NCBI GenBank assembly: GCA_947034885.2
Contig: OX344754.2
Location: 6,145,001 to 6,209,000 of the forward strand
DNA: 64,000 nt
Direction of reading: 5' to 3'
Source of the DNA: Thuidium tamariscinum
Taxonomy: Eukaryota > Streptophyta > Bryopsida > Hypnales > Thuidiaceae
The notes under the pieces are model-generated. The model made no database searches and was not told the origin of the DNA. It saw nothing but the letters and a program-made list of their open reading frames with translations. A program made the position numbers and the translations under genes. Of this stretch, positions 44,781-56,960 are shown one piece after another (positions within the stretch are counted from its first letter, which is position 1; every line of letters starts with the position of its first letter).

Positions 44781-47700
44781 AATCTTGAATTTGTCACCTT
44801 TTCAATCAATGGTTAAGGTTCAAAGTTGTAGAGGTTTTAAAAAAAATCAATAATTGAAGTTTTTTTATGGAGAGTTTTTTCCTCCCAAATTGATGGTTGT
44901 AGATTTTTAATGAGCAAGAGGACCAAACACATAGCTATAAGGACTTCCTACCTTGTCTATACACAGTGACCAACAATCCATAATGGACTTCCTACCTTGA
45001 ATAAAGTCCAATCCAAAAGTTTGGCATTTCTAAGGTCAAAAACATTCCCAAAATTTGTTCTTCAAAATTTCTATCAAATATAAATAAGTTGATAGTATTG
45101 TCATATGTAAAGTATAACTTGAATATCATGACATTCAATTCAATATTTGAAACTTCATTTTGGACTTCATTCCACTCTCTACAAGATAATAAGGTAGCCA
45201 ACCCATTTCCGATCACCCCCCCATTTCCAATCTATATGTTGCTTCCTTTCCATGAAGTTGTGGTGCAACTCCTATAGCAATTGTGGTACACTAGCATTGG
45301 TTGTAAGGCTCTCATAAATGCAATCATCCCTTGGTCAATTTTGCAATCAGCCTATGGTCAGAAATACTAAAGTCTATATTACCATTATAGGTCAAAAAAG
45401 AATCTTCTACTAAAAAATTCATAATAATTACACTTTGTGTAATAAAATTCTAAAAAATATGGTATCCTTGTAAATTCTATTTCTGTACATAGGAAAAAAT
45501 TTGCAATAAAAAAAATTGCTTTCTAACTATGCATAATTGCTTAAGTGATTGAAAATAGGTCATCTACCTTAGAGGGAAAAGTATACTTTTGCTCTATGAT
45601 TCTATTATCACTAAATTCTTAGCCAAACATATTAAAACTTTGACCATCAAGATTTTGAAAAATCATATATTCTCTATCATCCTTTATATCCTTTCGAATA
45701 CAAATGTTTAGTTTGAATATAAGTCTAGAACATCTACACCTTTCAAAAGAATTACAACACTATTGATGGTGCACTTATTTGTCCTTAACCCAATTTTTTA
45801 ATTATGCACTTGACAGACTTGGAAATCCTTCAACTATTTGACTTTGGACAAAAAACAAAAAATGGCAAAAAATGAAAGGACCATCATATATTTTAGCAAC
45901 CATTGAAAGTCTTCTTGGCCCTTTTTTGGCCTTGGATTTGCAAGGGTGGGATTAATATTCCAATTTTGAGAAAGCAATAACTAAATTTAAGCCACAATCA
46001 GACAATGAGTTGATGTCATTCCAAAATTATAGCACAAAGTTGAACAAAAATTCAAATGCACGCTAAAATGAATTGGAATACTTTCAAAGTAGGGCCAAAA
46101 AAGGATTACAAACTTGAATACAATATGACTTTCTAGATACCTTAGCAAACCTTGCCTTTAATGCAATGAATATTGAAGAAACATTTGTCCTGGTCAATTG
46201 TTTTTTCTTCAAACTCAAAATAAAAGAAATTTACCCCTAAAATCCCAACGATGTGTTTTAAAGAGAAATTGACGAAAGTTGCCATTTTTTAGTGTATAGC
46301 CAAAAATTGAGAATATAAATTTCTTTTGAACTTCAACAATATTAAAAATAGTACAAACTATAAAATTATATTGAAAAATTGCAACCCATATGAATGCATG
46401 GATTAAAAGATTACAACGTTTCAAGTGACATGAAAAATACTTTTGTTTATTCCTACAAAACAAGATCAATTGACTTTGATCTTCTTAGAGCAAATTTTTT
46501 ATTCTTAATGAATTTGCATCTCTCTGCCATTGAATTATAAATCTTGTTATTTAAATTTAGAAGCAATTGTAGACTCTAGCTAACTCTAAAGCACCATTCA
46601 ATGCAAAGTAGTTAAGAGGATTAGTAATACACTAGTCAGTTCATGAGCAATGAGTAAATTCTTTATTTTAAGATTCCAACAATTAAGATCTAGAAACAAA
46701 AATCCAAAATATATAGAAATTTTTTCAAGAAATTTGATTTCACATATTGCAAAATGATAGGGCTTTAAGTTAAAAAAAATGCTCGAAAAAATGTTTTATT
46801 TCAAAAAGACTCTAAGATAGCTAACAAAGTTTGCCTCTCTTATAGTTACGATTTGATTTAAGAACTAATTTCTTTTTAAATTTTATGCCAAAATTTATTG
46901 GTTATATGCATGCAAAATTCCAAAAGTTAATGAGATTTTTACCAAAAGATGTCCCCCAAATGCCCAAATTCCTCCAATTTTTGTAGACAACATACTAAAG
47001 GGAGTGTATAATCTCACCTTGTATCAAAATTTCATGTAACCAAAATCGACTTCGTAGAATTCTACTCAAGTTTTCAAGTATTTGTTGAATAGACATATGG
47101 TCCTTTATAGTTTAAAAAATCACTTTATGCAATGTAGAGTTAGATCCATCATTTGGATATTAGCAGTAGTTATGTATTATGTATGATAGACATTTACCTT
47201 GTAGCACTAGAAGTAATTAGCATAGAATGACAAGAAAAGAATAATAGCCTTTCTTGAGGGGGATTGATTTATGTTTTTTTAATGTCTCAATTTTCAAATA
47301 AAATAGTGCTCCTACTTTCCTACAATAGCTTCTATCGAGGCAAAGCTTCCTCTCTTTCATTTAGAATCAACAAAAACAAATTGTCTAGTATATTAAAGTA
47401 TATTTCACAATGTTGAAGTTGTATTGGTAGTCAAATATCAAATTCTTCTATTCTAAACGCTTCATTTTTCCATCAAAAAATTAAAGTATTTATACTTTTT
47501 ATCTTTCAAAAATAAAATAATATGTCTGATATAAGACTTAAGAAAGTAACCTAGATTTCTTTGTAAAGGTATGAAATTACTGTGAATTTTTGAATAAGAG
47601 TGAAAAAAATCATACCAAATACAATATAAAAAATTTGGATTTTTTTCTATATGTATAAATTATAGTTTAGAACATTATGATGCAAATTTTTTACCATATC

Positions 47701-49181
47701 ATTCTAATATTAGTAAATTAGTGTTCCATAGTCATAAATTCAAAGTTCAAATTTTAATGAAACTTTGAATTATAAAATAGGAACTATTCAAAATTTGACA
47801 TTGCAATAAAAACTAGATTAGATAAACTTCATCTCAAATGTTGGTCTCAAATTCAAAAAGATCATTTTATGGCCTAAACTTAAATCCAAAAGAAATGCCA
47901 AAAATTGCCAAAATATCATACTCAATTATCCATATTTTGGAAGTCAACAATTTTCTTAAAACATTTCTCTATCATCATTCACTAAGTTTTTGGTGAACAC
48001 AACAAAACATATCACTCCTTCCAATATGCACCACAAATTTTGGATGAGAAATTGTCCCCTATAAAGCTTGTGATTCCTCAAAACTTAAAGTGTTTTCATC
48101 TTTGTTAGCAATACTCAGTGAATCCTTAAAGGATATTCTATGTTTTTAATTTGGTCAAAATTTGAGTTTTTCTTAAAGTAATTTCTTTGTAAAAATCATA
48201 GTAATTATGAACATGCTTAAAACAATACAAATTTTCAGAAAAATTGGAGATGATAGTAATAAACATCATGTTGTAATTGGTGTCTACTTGAACTCATACA
48301 AAGAGAAATCCAACTCAGAAGTCCAAAAGCATTGTTAGTATTTAAGCTTCAAATATGCTACGTTCTAAACATCACAAAACTAATAATTTCAAGAACTTTT
48401 AAAAAAAATTTAAGAAAAGAATAAAAAATATATGATTAGAACTTTTTTTAAGTCAAGCTCCAAGAAATTTAAAACCAAAAACTAATAAGTGAAAATCAAG
48501 TTTGACCGTAAAACTATACAATTGAAGGTGGGGTGAATTGATCCCTTGCTTGGCCCTTCCAAATAATTCTAGGGGTGCAAATAAAAGAAAATTATCCTAT
48601 TTTGTACTTGATACATTTACCTTCTACACCCCTCCTAGCTAAGTTGGGACCTTTCATTGCAAATATGGATTCAAAATTCGCAAATTTTATTTTGGGTGAA
48701 AAACTAAAAAATTCAATGTTTTTCCAAAGGGCCAATTCTCCTTAGCCACCACTGGAGCAAGTTTGTTCTTTTTAAGACTTAACCCTTAAACGCCTAGGAG
48801 CCGGAAAGTGTTCACACAGTCTAGTAGTCCAATTCAAAGTGTTGTAACTTTTGCCTCCAATGTTGGAATTCAATAAAACCTCTTTAGAAAACTTGTGCTC
48901 TTTCTTCTAGTTTGTGTGATAAAATTTTCAAATTGATCAAATGTATACTGATTTTTGAGAGTCAATCAGAGTTCATAGATTCAATTTAGGTTCAACAAAT
49001 TGCATTTGATGGCTGCAACTTCACGGGCTTGTTTTTCCTTTGTCCAATGATTATTTTAACAAATATTTATTAGGTTATGTTTCCCTTGAAGTCTACTCGT
49101 TGTAGTAAAATTTTCATGTCAATCTAAATTGTTTTGAATGTGTGGGAGCATTTCAAAATTCGTAAACTATATATTTTTTGT
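44781..49181. other. Gene-free AT-rich spacer
   Basis: A 4.4 kb stretch with only short open frames (longest 84 codons, 46215-46469 minus) and no recognised gene. A TTAACCCTTAAACGCCTAGG sequence near 48779 resembles a piggyBac-type end, but no partner end was found. Confidence 0.5.
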
Positions 49182-49185
49182 TTAA

Positions 49186-50129
49186 CCCCTAAAGCCCTGA
49201 CTATGTTTTCACCAAAAAATGCTCCAAAACTGCCATTTCTAATACAAGTGCAATTTTTTTTTTAAAACACATTTTTGACTCATGTAACCATAGGATCTTG
49301 TAGTAAGGTGGTTTGTAAACATATGGAAAAAATTTCAGAAATTTCCACCGTGTAGATTGCAAGATATAAGCATTTGAATTGACAAAAATTATTTTTTTAT
49401 CCCTGCGAAAATCCGGGCAGCTGCACTTCACGAGGTCACATTTGTGTGAAAAAAACTTCAAAATGGTGGTTACTCTTTGAATTCATACTTCAATGCAAGT
49501 TGGCTACATTCTCAAAAAATTTCAAACCATTTGGAATTGTACAACATATAGGAAAAAATAAGTAAGTAGAAAGAAGTAAAAAATGAGCCAAAATACTAAA
49601 TTGAGAACATTTTATTCATGGAATTGAAAATTTTCAATCCCAATGGTTAAGATGTTGTAATAAACAATCTACACCTTATATTTTTATTTTTTTCCAAAAA
49701 TATGAAAAATTGAATTAAATGAAGAATTTCAAACTTTTTTTGGACTATAGAGATTCTGTAACTGGCCACAAACCACCCCAAACTCAAAATCTTCATAACT
49801 TTTGACTCATTGATCGGAATGGATTGATTTGAAGCTTCCCATGTTTGTATAAACCTAAAGAACCAATTTGAAATTTCACTTTTAAGAAAAAAGTTTTTTT
49901 GAAGAAGTTTTCTCAGCTGCCCGTGTTGCCCGCCGAGTAAAGGAAACAACATATCCTGCTATAACTTTTTAACCGGGAAGTCAAAAGTTATGAAAATTGT
50001 CAGGCCTTAAAGCTACTCCTCGGGCACACATTGTATCAAAATTTCAAAGAAAAAAAATAAAAACTCCATCCGTAGTGAGCTGCCCAAAAAATTTATAATC
50101 TCAAAAAACAGGGTTCAGGGCTTTAGGGG
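49186..50129. mobile_element. piggyBac-like non-autonomous element C1, perfect 15-bp TIR, TTAA-flanked
   Basis: TTAA lies at 49182-49185 and 50130-50133. The ends CCCCTAAAGCCCTGA and TCAGGGCTTTAGGGG are exact inverted copies of 15 bp, and weaker similarity continues inward. The body is 944 bp, non-coding, and homologous to C2. The terminal CCCCTWAG resembles the full piggyBac at 31374-37635, but the interior does not, so the autonomous parent is probably a related family not seen here. Confidence 0.88.
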
Positions 50130-50133
50130 TTAA

Positions 50134-51411
50134 AGTGAACTTTGGTGGCTTATTTCTTCTTCATTTGGAACCCATTTATGGTAAAAGAAAATTGAAAAAG
50201 TTGCACATACTAGTCTAGTTTGTGTATTTAAAAATTCATATCAATTCAAGAATTTTTGAATGATTGAGAAGCAATTTAGTAGAAGGAGGTGCAACAATGG
50301 ATGTATTTTTTGCAACTCTATTTTTTGACATTTCAAATCCATTTTGCAGACAAAGTGATTCTATTGAATGATATTTCTTTCACCAAGGTGTTTGTATGCT
50401 ACTTTTGAAGCACTTCATAGTTCGCAATTTTTCATTTGAGAATAGGTCTAGTATTCTAATTTGATCTCCAAATGGATTTCTACGAAAATTTGAGCATCCT
50501 TTTCTATGCTACAACATTAAAATCTTATAATCTTTGTGGCCAAATGACTCCAGTTTTAATCACATCATCTACATCACATACACTCCAAAATTGTACCGTT
50601 GAGATTTCTATACCCTAGCAACATTATGACAAATAACACTTCAAAAGCAACAATGTTTTTAAACCCAAAAAGGCCTTGAGCCTGGAGTCTAGACCAATTC
50701 AACATGATCATCTTTCTTGCACTCATTTGAAAACAAAACTGCCTCCCAAATGAATTTCCTTTTTTCGAAAAGATAAAGATAGCTGCTTCAGAAATGCCTG
50801 AATTCCCTGCAACATCAAAAAGAAAAAGAAAAAGAAAGGTGCTTATTGGATGGGGTCTTCCTAAATGCATGAGTTTCTTGTGGTTCAAGCTTTTATGGGA
50901 GGTCGGTTCAAATTGTGTGCCCCACAGATTTCTTGTGCTGCACACTCTCACACATGGTTTCAACAGTTTGTGCAGAGATGACTTTGTACACTACAGTGGA
51001 AACACCCAAAACCGTCCAAATAAGGAATTCAGCATAGTTGGAGGCATATTTTTTTAATGATATTTTTCTAGTATTAAAGAGTGAAAATTATAAATATTTT
51101 TTAAAAAATCAAAATTTTTGGAATCAGTATGTAATTTCTATAAATTTTTAAAGTATTGGCTCCCTAGATCACTGGAATTGTCCTATAGTTGTACCCTAAA
51201 CTGAACTCTGCTGAAATCAGTTGTCAGTGACTGAAAATTATACATGTGTCTTACAATTGCGTCATCAAATTAGAATTAAACATTTGTCAAACACTTTAAT
51301 GATCGCTTATGGACAGATTTAGTGATACTCTAGGACCCAGGAATAGGTATAGGGACAGAAGTGGGTGTTTCTCCCTTAATAAATAGTGAAACTAGATTGC
51401 CCTGCACCAAT
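50134..51411. other. Gene-free spacer
   Basis: Frames at 50574-50963 (minus, 129 codons) and 50794-51057 (plus, 87 codons) overlap each other and show no recognisable features. No gene is called. Confidence 0.4.
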
Positions 51412-52340
51412 GGGGTCTTTTTTTCTTCATTATAGTGGTATTGCACTAAGGAAAAAATAATTTGTCTTATAAAAAATGCCAACAAATCATAAAGTTCTGT
51501 GGTAGAAAAATTTGGATGAAATCGTTAGATGTGGATAAAAACACAATTATGGACATGTAATGTGCACTAGTGTGATATTCTTTATCCAATATCCATACCT
51601 TAAGACAAGTAGTTTGTTTTGTTTTGTTTGTTTGTCACGTTGAGATCTCTTGGACTACACATTCTCCGGTCATGTGTTTGGTACCATCGGAAAGCTCTCA
51701 GCGAAGAGGGGTGCATGGGCTTGCTTTCATGGCATTCCAACTTTTGTAGAGAAAGTTATGGATTTTTGAATTATTTTTTGTTCAAAAATATTTTTAAAAT
51801 ATTTTTACTCATAACTTGGTCGCAATCTTGGTACCGTCAAAAAGCCCTTGGCAAGGAAGGGTGCACAGGCTTTGTTTCATGGCATTTGGACCTATAGTGT
51901 GAGAATTATTGAATTTCAAAGTTATTATGCATTCAAAAATTTCTTCTATTTGACTTTGACGGTGGCAACAGCACTTGGCACACTAGGTAGATTTTGATTG
52001 TAGCATTCCAACCTACAGTGTAAAAGTTATAGATTTTTGAGTTATTTTTGGTTCTAAACAATTACAATAATACTTCTACTTTGATTTTGGTCGCAATCTT
52101 AGTACCATCAGAAAGCTCTCAACGAGGAGGGATACATGGGCTTTGTTTTGTGGTGTTTGGACCTATAGTGTAAGAGTTATTGAATTTCAAAGTTTTGTAT
52201 GCATTCAAAAATTAGATTTGACTGTGGCAACAACATAAGGCACACTAGTTTAGATGAATGTTCAAATTTGAAGCACAACTATCAATACATGTTTTATATT
52301 TTCCATTTTGGCACTTTGTAAAAAGTGAAAACAAAAGCCT
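51412..52340. mobile_element. Family D-like element (D3) carrying an internal block of family K repeats
   Basis: The left part has GGGGTCTTTTTTTCTTC, AATTTGGATGAAATCG and a TATGGACATGTAATGTGC phrase. The right part has GATGAATGTT, CATTTTGGCACTTTG and ends GTGAAAACAAAAGCC. Both match the halves of D1 and D2. Between them (about 51598-52245) lies a block of ~150-bp family K units. Borders are approximate and no clear target duplication was found. Confidence 0.45.
51598..52245. repeat. Family K repeat block 1
   Basis: It begins CCTTAAGACAAGTAGTTTG, then repeats a ~150-bp unit about three times. Unit markers are GGTACCATCGGAAAGCTCTC (51680 and variants at 51829 and 52103), GGGGTGCATGGGCTT and GAAAGTTATGGATTTTTGA. 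It ends GGCACACTAG. No coding frame; the 92-codon frame at 51619-51897 reads through the repeats and is not credible. Confidence 0.7.
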
Positions 52341-52805
52341 TGTTCCACTTTAATTTCTTGACATTTGGCACTATACAAATATTAATCATTGTATAAGAAT
52401 GGACTACTTTGAATTAGATATTGTTGTAATTGGGACTCACGAGACTCTATGAGTACAAATCAAAATACATGTAGAAATATCTATTGACTTTGATGGCTTG
52501 TAAGGTATCATAATTTTCTTGAAGTAAGTTAACTTGATCATGTAATCTAATTTCACTATCCAAGTGTCAAAGACACATAAATTCATCTCTGAAAATCATA
52601 TAAAAGTTTTCATTTATATGTAGTTGCAATCTAACCAACAAATAAAGTGATGTGATGGATAGGGAGGGCTTGAAATTAGTTGGCATGGGCCTCCTTCTAG
52701 AGTTAACATTGCAATTTAGATTCACCACCTATGGGTCCTTTAATAGGCTTACTCAGAGGGTGTTCTTTAAATTTACATTACTACATTTTCACTAGAGAAA
52801 TAAAG

Positions 52806-52995
52806 GGGGTTTTTTTGGGGTTTTTTTTTACACAAGCGTGTTGAGGAAACACACTGCGAGGGGTCCGTCAGGAGGAGAGGCTGATTTCACGCTAGGTAGA
52901 GATCCTGCTGCCACCAGGAATCGAACCCGCAACCACGGCATTCGCTTTGGATACCTCACGACCATCATCCGGTAGTTTGGGGTCATTGCGGACAA
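52806..52995 (-). mobile_element. tRNA-derived SINE with 10-bp target duplication
   Basis: AGAAATAAAG is repeated exactly at 52796-52805 and 52996-53005. Read on the minus strand, the head has a polymerase III A-box-like TGGTCGTGAGG (52954-52964) and a perfect B box GGTTCGATTCC (52917-52927), 26 bp apart. A body of about 110 bp follows, then an A-rich/C-run 3' tail (GTGTAAAAAAAAAACCCC). Structure and length (190 bp) fit plant SINEs, which are moved by LINE reverse transcriptase. No cloverleaf is preserved, so it is not a working tRNA gene. The exact duplication suggests a fairly recent insertion. Confidence 0.85.
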
Positions 52996-53005
52996 AGAAA
53001 TAAAG

Positions 53006-54369
53006 TTTCAATTGGTATTGCATGGATATTGGTGAAGGATAATTTATTAAATCTACATTTGATAGATTATAGAATAGGATTCTAACAATTCAAATTTTAT
53101 AGGCACCTATATTAAATTCTAAAATGTAGCCCCCGTGCATGGTATACAATTCTAGTATTATATGGCCTTGATTATAATCATTTTAACAAGGAATCTATAG
53201 ATGAACTTGTATATATGAAATGAATATTCTTCAAGGACAATAATTGCATTAGGAACCTAATTATATGAATTTTTGAATACATGTATTGTAGGGCAAGTTA
53301 CCCAACTTTGAGGGCTTTCTTATATAAATTTTAAAAAATTAAATTAAAAATTGAAATATTAATTTCATTTTAAATAGAGGAAACTTTTTGTATGGATTTT
53401 TGAAAACTATGTATCAATGTTTTAGTTCTTTTTATGTATTGTAAGTTTTTACCTTTAAAAGGTATATATACAATCCAACATTTTATACATCTCAATTTTA
53501 TTTTATTTGATAATCACCTAACAAAGTGCCTTCCAAATTGAAGAGCCTTCTAATTGAAGGCACCATTTTATAGTGCTCTTCAAATTGAAGCCCATTTTAT
53601 TGAATTTGATCTTCACTTAATATTATTGCTAATAGAATTAATTATAGAATGTAAACAATGAAAGATTGTCAGGAGTTGGGGTTTGAAAAAAATACAAGAT
53701 AAAACTCCACTTGAAGCTTCCAAACTAAGGTCTGATGGAGTTTGGTGTTGTATTTCTTTTATACTGTTCATAGTTAAAACCTTCCTCTGATACACCTTCT
53801 ACCCAAAACTAAGGTTTACCTTACAAATGATTCCTATAATCACTTGCAATCTTAACTTTAATTTGTACTTAAGGGAGGAGGTCCAAAAAGTGCCCATCTA
53901 AGAGTTGAAACTAAATTTTGGGGAGGTGAAACTTCTAAAATTATTTTCAATAAATATTCATTGAAAGACAAGTGGAATTGGCATCTAACCCAAATTGTTT
54001 CATATTTTTGGAGCTTTGAAGAATTAGTGATGAAATTTTGAAGTCAAAATGGCATAGGGCTCTAAAACTACCCACCCCCTTATATAAACATTGTTTGTAT
54101 ATTCATGTAAAGATGAAAAAGGAGCATGTACAAACAATGTACATTTGAGAAGGTCGAAGAGTTTTTGAGCCACCTCCTCCTTTATATATCCTACCATATA
54201 TGAAGGTTTGATTCAACACCTTTAGTGTTGAAATTGAGTTTCTACATGAGATTTTCATAGGTCCACATTACATCAAAACATTCAAAAGGTGTCTCTCTTT
54301 TTCAAAATTTATTTATCTTTTTTGCCAAACTTGACCTTTGCATAGAGTATTCCATACATTAAGGAAGCT
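53006..54369. other. Gene-free AT-rich spacer
   Basis: No gene is seen. Near 53520-53600 short repeats of CTTCMAATTGAAG and TTCAAATTGAAG occur (small palindromic motifs). Confidence 0.45.
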
Positions 54370-55445
54370 TGATATATTTTCTTTTGCTCTATTTTGTTTG
54401 CCATATGGGGATCTCTTGGACCATGCGTCCTCCAGTGGCATACTTGATACTATTAAAAAGCTCTCAGCGAGGAGGGGTGCATGGGCTTTGTTTTGTGGCA
54501 TTCCAACCTATGATGTGAAAGTTATGAGTTTTTGAGTTATTTTTTGTGTGAAAAAATTGTTTTGTTTTGTTTGTTTGTCATCTTGAGATCTCTTGGATTG
54601 TGCATCTTGGCAAGGAGGGGTGCACGGGCTTTGTTGTGTGGCATTCCAACCTACGATGTGATAGTCATAGATTTTTGGGTTATTTTTGGACCTAAAAAAC
54701 TAAAAAATTACTTCTACTTTGACCATGGTTGCAGTCTTCGTACCATCGGAAAGCCCTCGATGAAGAGAGGTGCACAGGCTTCATTTTCAAGACATTTTGA
54801 CCTATAGTGTGAGAATTATTGAATTTCAAAGTTTTTATGCATTCAAAAACTAGGAAATTACTTCACTTTGATTTTGGATGTGGCAAAAACAAAGGGCACA
54901 CTAGTCTATACCTTAAGACAGGTAGTTTGTTTTGTTTTGTTTTGTTTGTCACATTGAGATCTCCCAGCTTATAGGTCCCTTGGTTGCATGCTTGGTACCG
55001 TTGGAAAGGTCTAGGCAAGGAGGGGTACACAAGCTTTTTTTTCATGGCGTTTCAACTTATGATGTGAAAGTTAAAGATTTTTGAGTTATTTTTGGTTCTA
55101 AATTTTTTTTTAAAACTTCTACTTTGATTTTGGTGACAATTTTGGTACCATCGGAAAGCTCTCGGCAAGCAGGGGGTACACAAGCTTTTTTCTCATAGTG
55201 TTCCAACCTACAATGTGAAAGTTAAAGATTTTTGAGTTATTTTTGGTTCTAAATTAATTTTTTTTAAACTTCTACTTTGATTTTGGTGACAATCTTGGTA
55301 CCATCGGAAAGCTCTCGACAAAGAGGAGTGCACATGCTTTGTTTCATAACATTTAAACCTATGGTGTGAGAATTATTGAATTTCAAAGTTTTGATACATT
55401 CAAAACTTACATTTGACTGTGGCAACGGCACAGGGCACACTCTAC
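54370..55445. repeat. Family K repeat blocks 2 and 3
   Basis: About six further ~150-bp units. Markers near 54450, 54739, 54993, 55145 and 55296 carry TACCATCGGAAAGCTCTC or a variant; GAGATCTCTTGGA or GAGATCTCCCAG opens some units. Block 2 ends GGGCACACTAG at about 54904. Block 3 opens ACCTTAAGACAGGTAGTTTG and ends CAGGGCACACT at 55441. Neighbouring units are about 80% alike by eye. No coding frame is credible. Confidence 0.75.
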
Positions 55446-55719
55446 CTCCACCTGATTACTACGTGCCCGTGGTCGGCACGGGTTCAAACTAGTCTAATAC
55501 ATGAACCTGCCCAATCGGACAATTCTAACTTACTAGTGAGAAGAATGATGCATCTTTATCCGGTAGCACTTCATAAGAAATTTCAAAATTTCAAAAATAA
55601 ATAAATAAAATTTTACTAGCACCCCACTTGCTTTTTCTTTTCTTTTAAAATTTTATAATAAATTTTACAAAACACGACAAAAGAATTCCTTGCTGTTGTT
55701 TCTTAGTTCTTTTATTTTT

Positions 55720-56070
55720 ATTTTGCCAGGGCTCACCTACACCCCTTGCAGGGCCCGTCACTTGAGAGAACCCAGGACGGGAATTTCGTGGAAGATTCCT
55801 CGTCCCTAGATCCCTGGGCCAGGCTCTGATTGGATGATCTTTAGCTTGGAGCTCACTGGATGAAACTGGGGAGACCGACGATGACGGACGGAAGGACTGC
55901 CGTACGGCAACGGCAACGTCTACAGTACAGCGCCATCGCTGGGCTGTGTACGGTAGGTGAGGAGGGGCCTGAATATGCTCCAGGCTTCTCGTCGGATATA
56001 CCGGCGCCTGCAATTTGGATATACCTGCGGCCTCTACCCCTTTCAGGGCCAAATGGGCCAAAAGTTGCCC
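55720..56070. other. Orphan GC-rich patch
   Basis: A sharply bounded GC-rich block in AT-rich DNA. It contains an inverted CCAAT motif (GATTGGATGATC at 55829) and dense CpG. Overlapping frames of 79-159 codons on both strands have no recognisable domain. It resembles a promoter or CpG-rich gene start with no gene attached, or a fragment of a GC-rich element. Confidence 0.4.
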
Positions 56071-56079
56071 CACTCTTCT

Positions 56080-56960
56080 TTGGGCTCTCCATAAGGGGAG
56101 TTGGTAGAAATCACCATAAGACAATTGGAAGGGGTTGGTATGGAGTATAAATCAATAAGGAAGTTTCAAGGAATTTGTGTAAAACGGCAAGGGAGTTGTT
56201 GGGAATTTGGATAAAATCATCAAGGAAGATTTGAAGGAGTTGGTATGAATCGTTCAAAAGATTTTAGAGTAGTTGGTATAAATCATCTGGGAAATTTCTA
56301 GGAATTTGTATAAAATCATCAGGGTAGATTTTAAGGGGTTGGTATAAATCATCAAGGAAGTTTTTAAGTTTCTAAAGGGTTGGTATAAATCATTAAGAAA
56401 ATTTTAGAGTGGTTGGTGTAAATCATCAAGGAAATTTTTAGGAATTTGTATGAAAATCATCAAAATAGATTTTAAGGGGTTGGTATAAATCATCAATGAA
56501 GTTTTTAAGTTTCTAAGGAGTTGGTATAAATAATTAAGAAAATTTTTAGGGGGTCGGTATAAATCATTAAGAAAATTTTAGAGTGGTTGGTGTAAATCAT
56601 CAAGGAATTTTTTAGGAATTTGAATGAAAATCATCAAAATAGATTTTAAGGGGTTGGTATAAATCATCAATGAAGTTTTTAAGTTTCTAAGGAGTTGGTA
56701 TAAATAATTAAGAAAAAATTTAGGTGGTTGGTGTAAATCATCAAGGAAATTTCTAGGATTTTGTAAAAAATCATCAATTGAAGGTAGATTTTAAGGGATT
56801 AGTATAAATCATCAAGGAAGTTTTTAAGTTTCTAAAAGGTTGGTGTAAATCATCAAGGAAATTTATAGGAATTTATATTAAATCATCAAGGTAGATTTTT
56901 AAGGATTGGTATAAATAATCAAGGAAGTTTCTAAGTTTCTAAGGAGTTGGTATAAATGAC
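56080..56960. repeat. Compound tandem repeat with ~174-bp higher-order unit
   Basis: The short phrase GGTTGGTATAAATCATCAAG recurs over 15 times at spacings of roughly 35-65 bp, alternating with GGAATTTGTATAAAATCAT and TTTTTAAGTTTCTAAGG. A higher-order block of about 174 bp (about 56395-56568) is nearly identical to the next (about 56569-56742). No coding frame. It follows the orphan GC-rich patch directly. Confidence 0.88.

Noticed and set aside
48779-49181. Another TTAA element starting at TTAACCCTTAAACGCC
   Set aside because: No inverted partner end with TTAA could be found; the next TTAA end belongs to C1.
52900-52970. A tRNA gene on the minus strand
   Set aside because: A and B boxes are present but no cloverleaf can be drawn, and the piece is part of a SINE with target duplication.
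55440-55490. A second tRNA-like B box (GGTTCAAAC)
   Set aside because: Only a loose match with no A box at the right distance and no target duplication.
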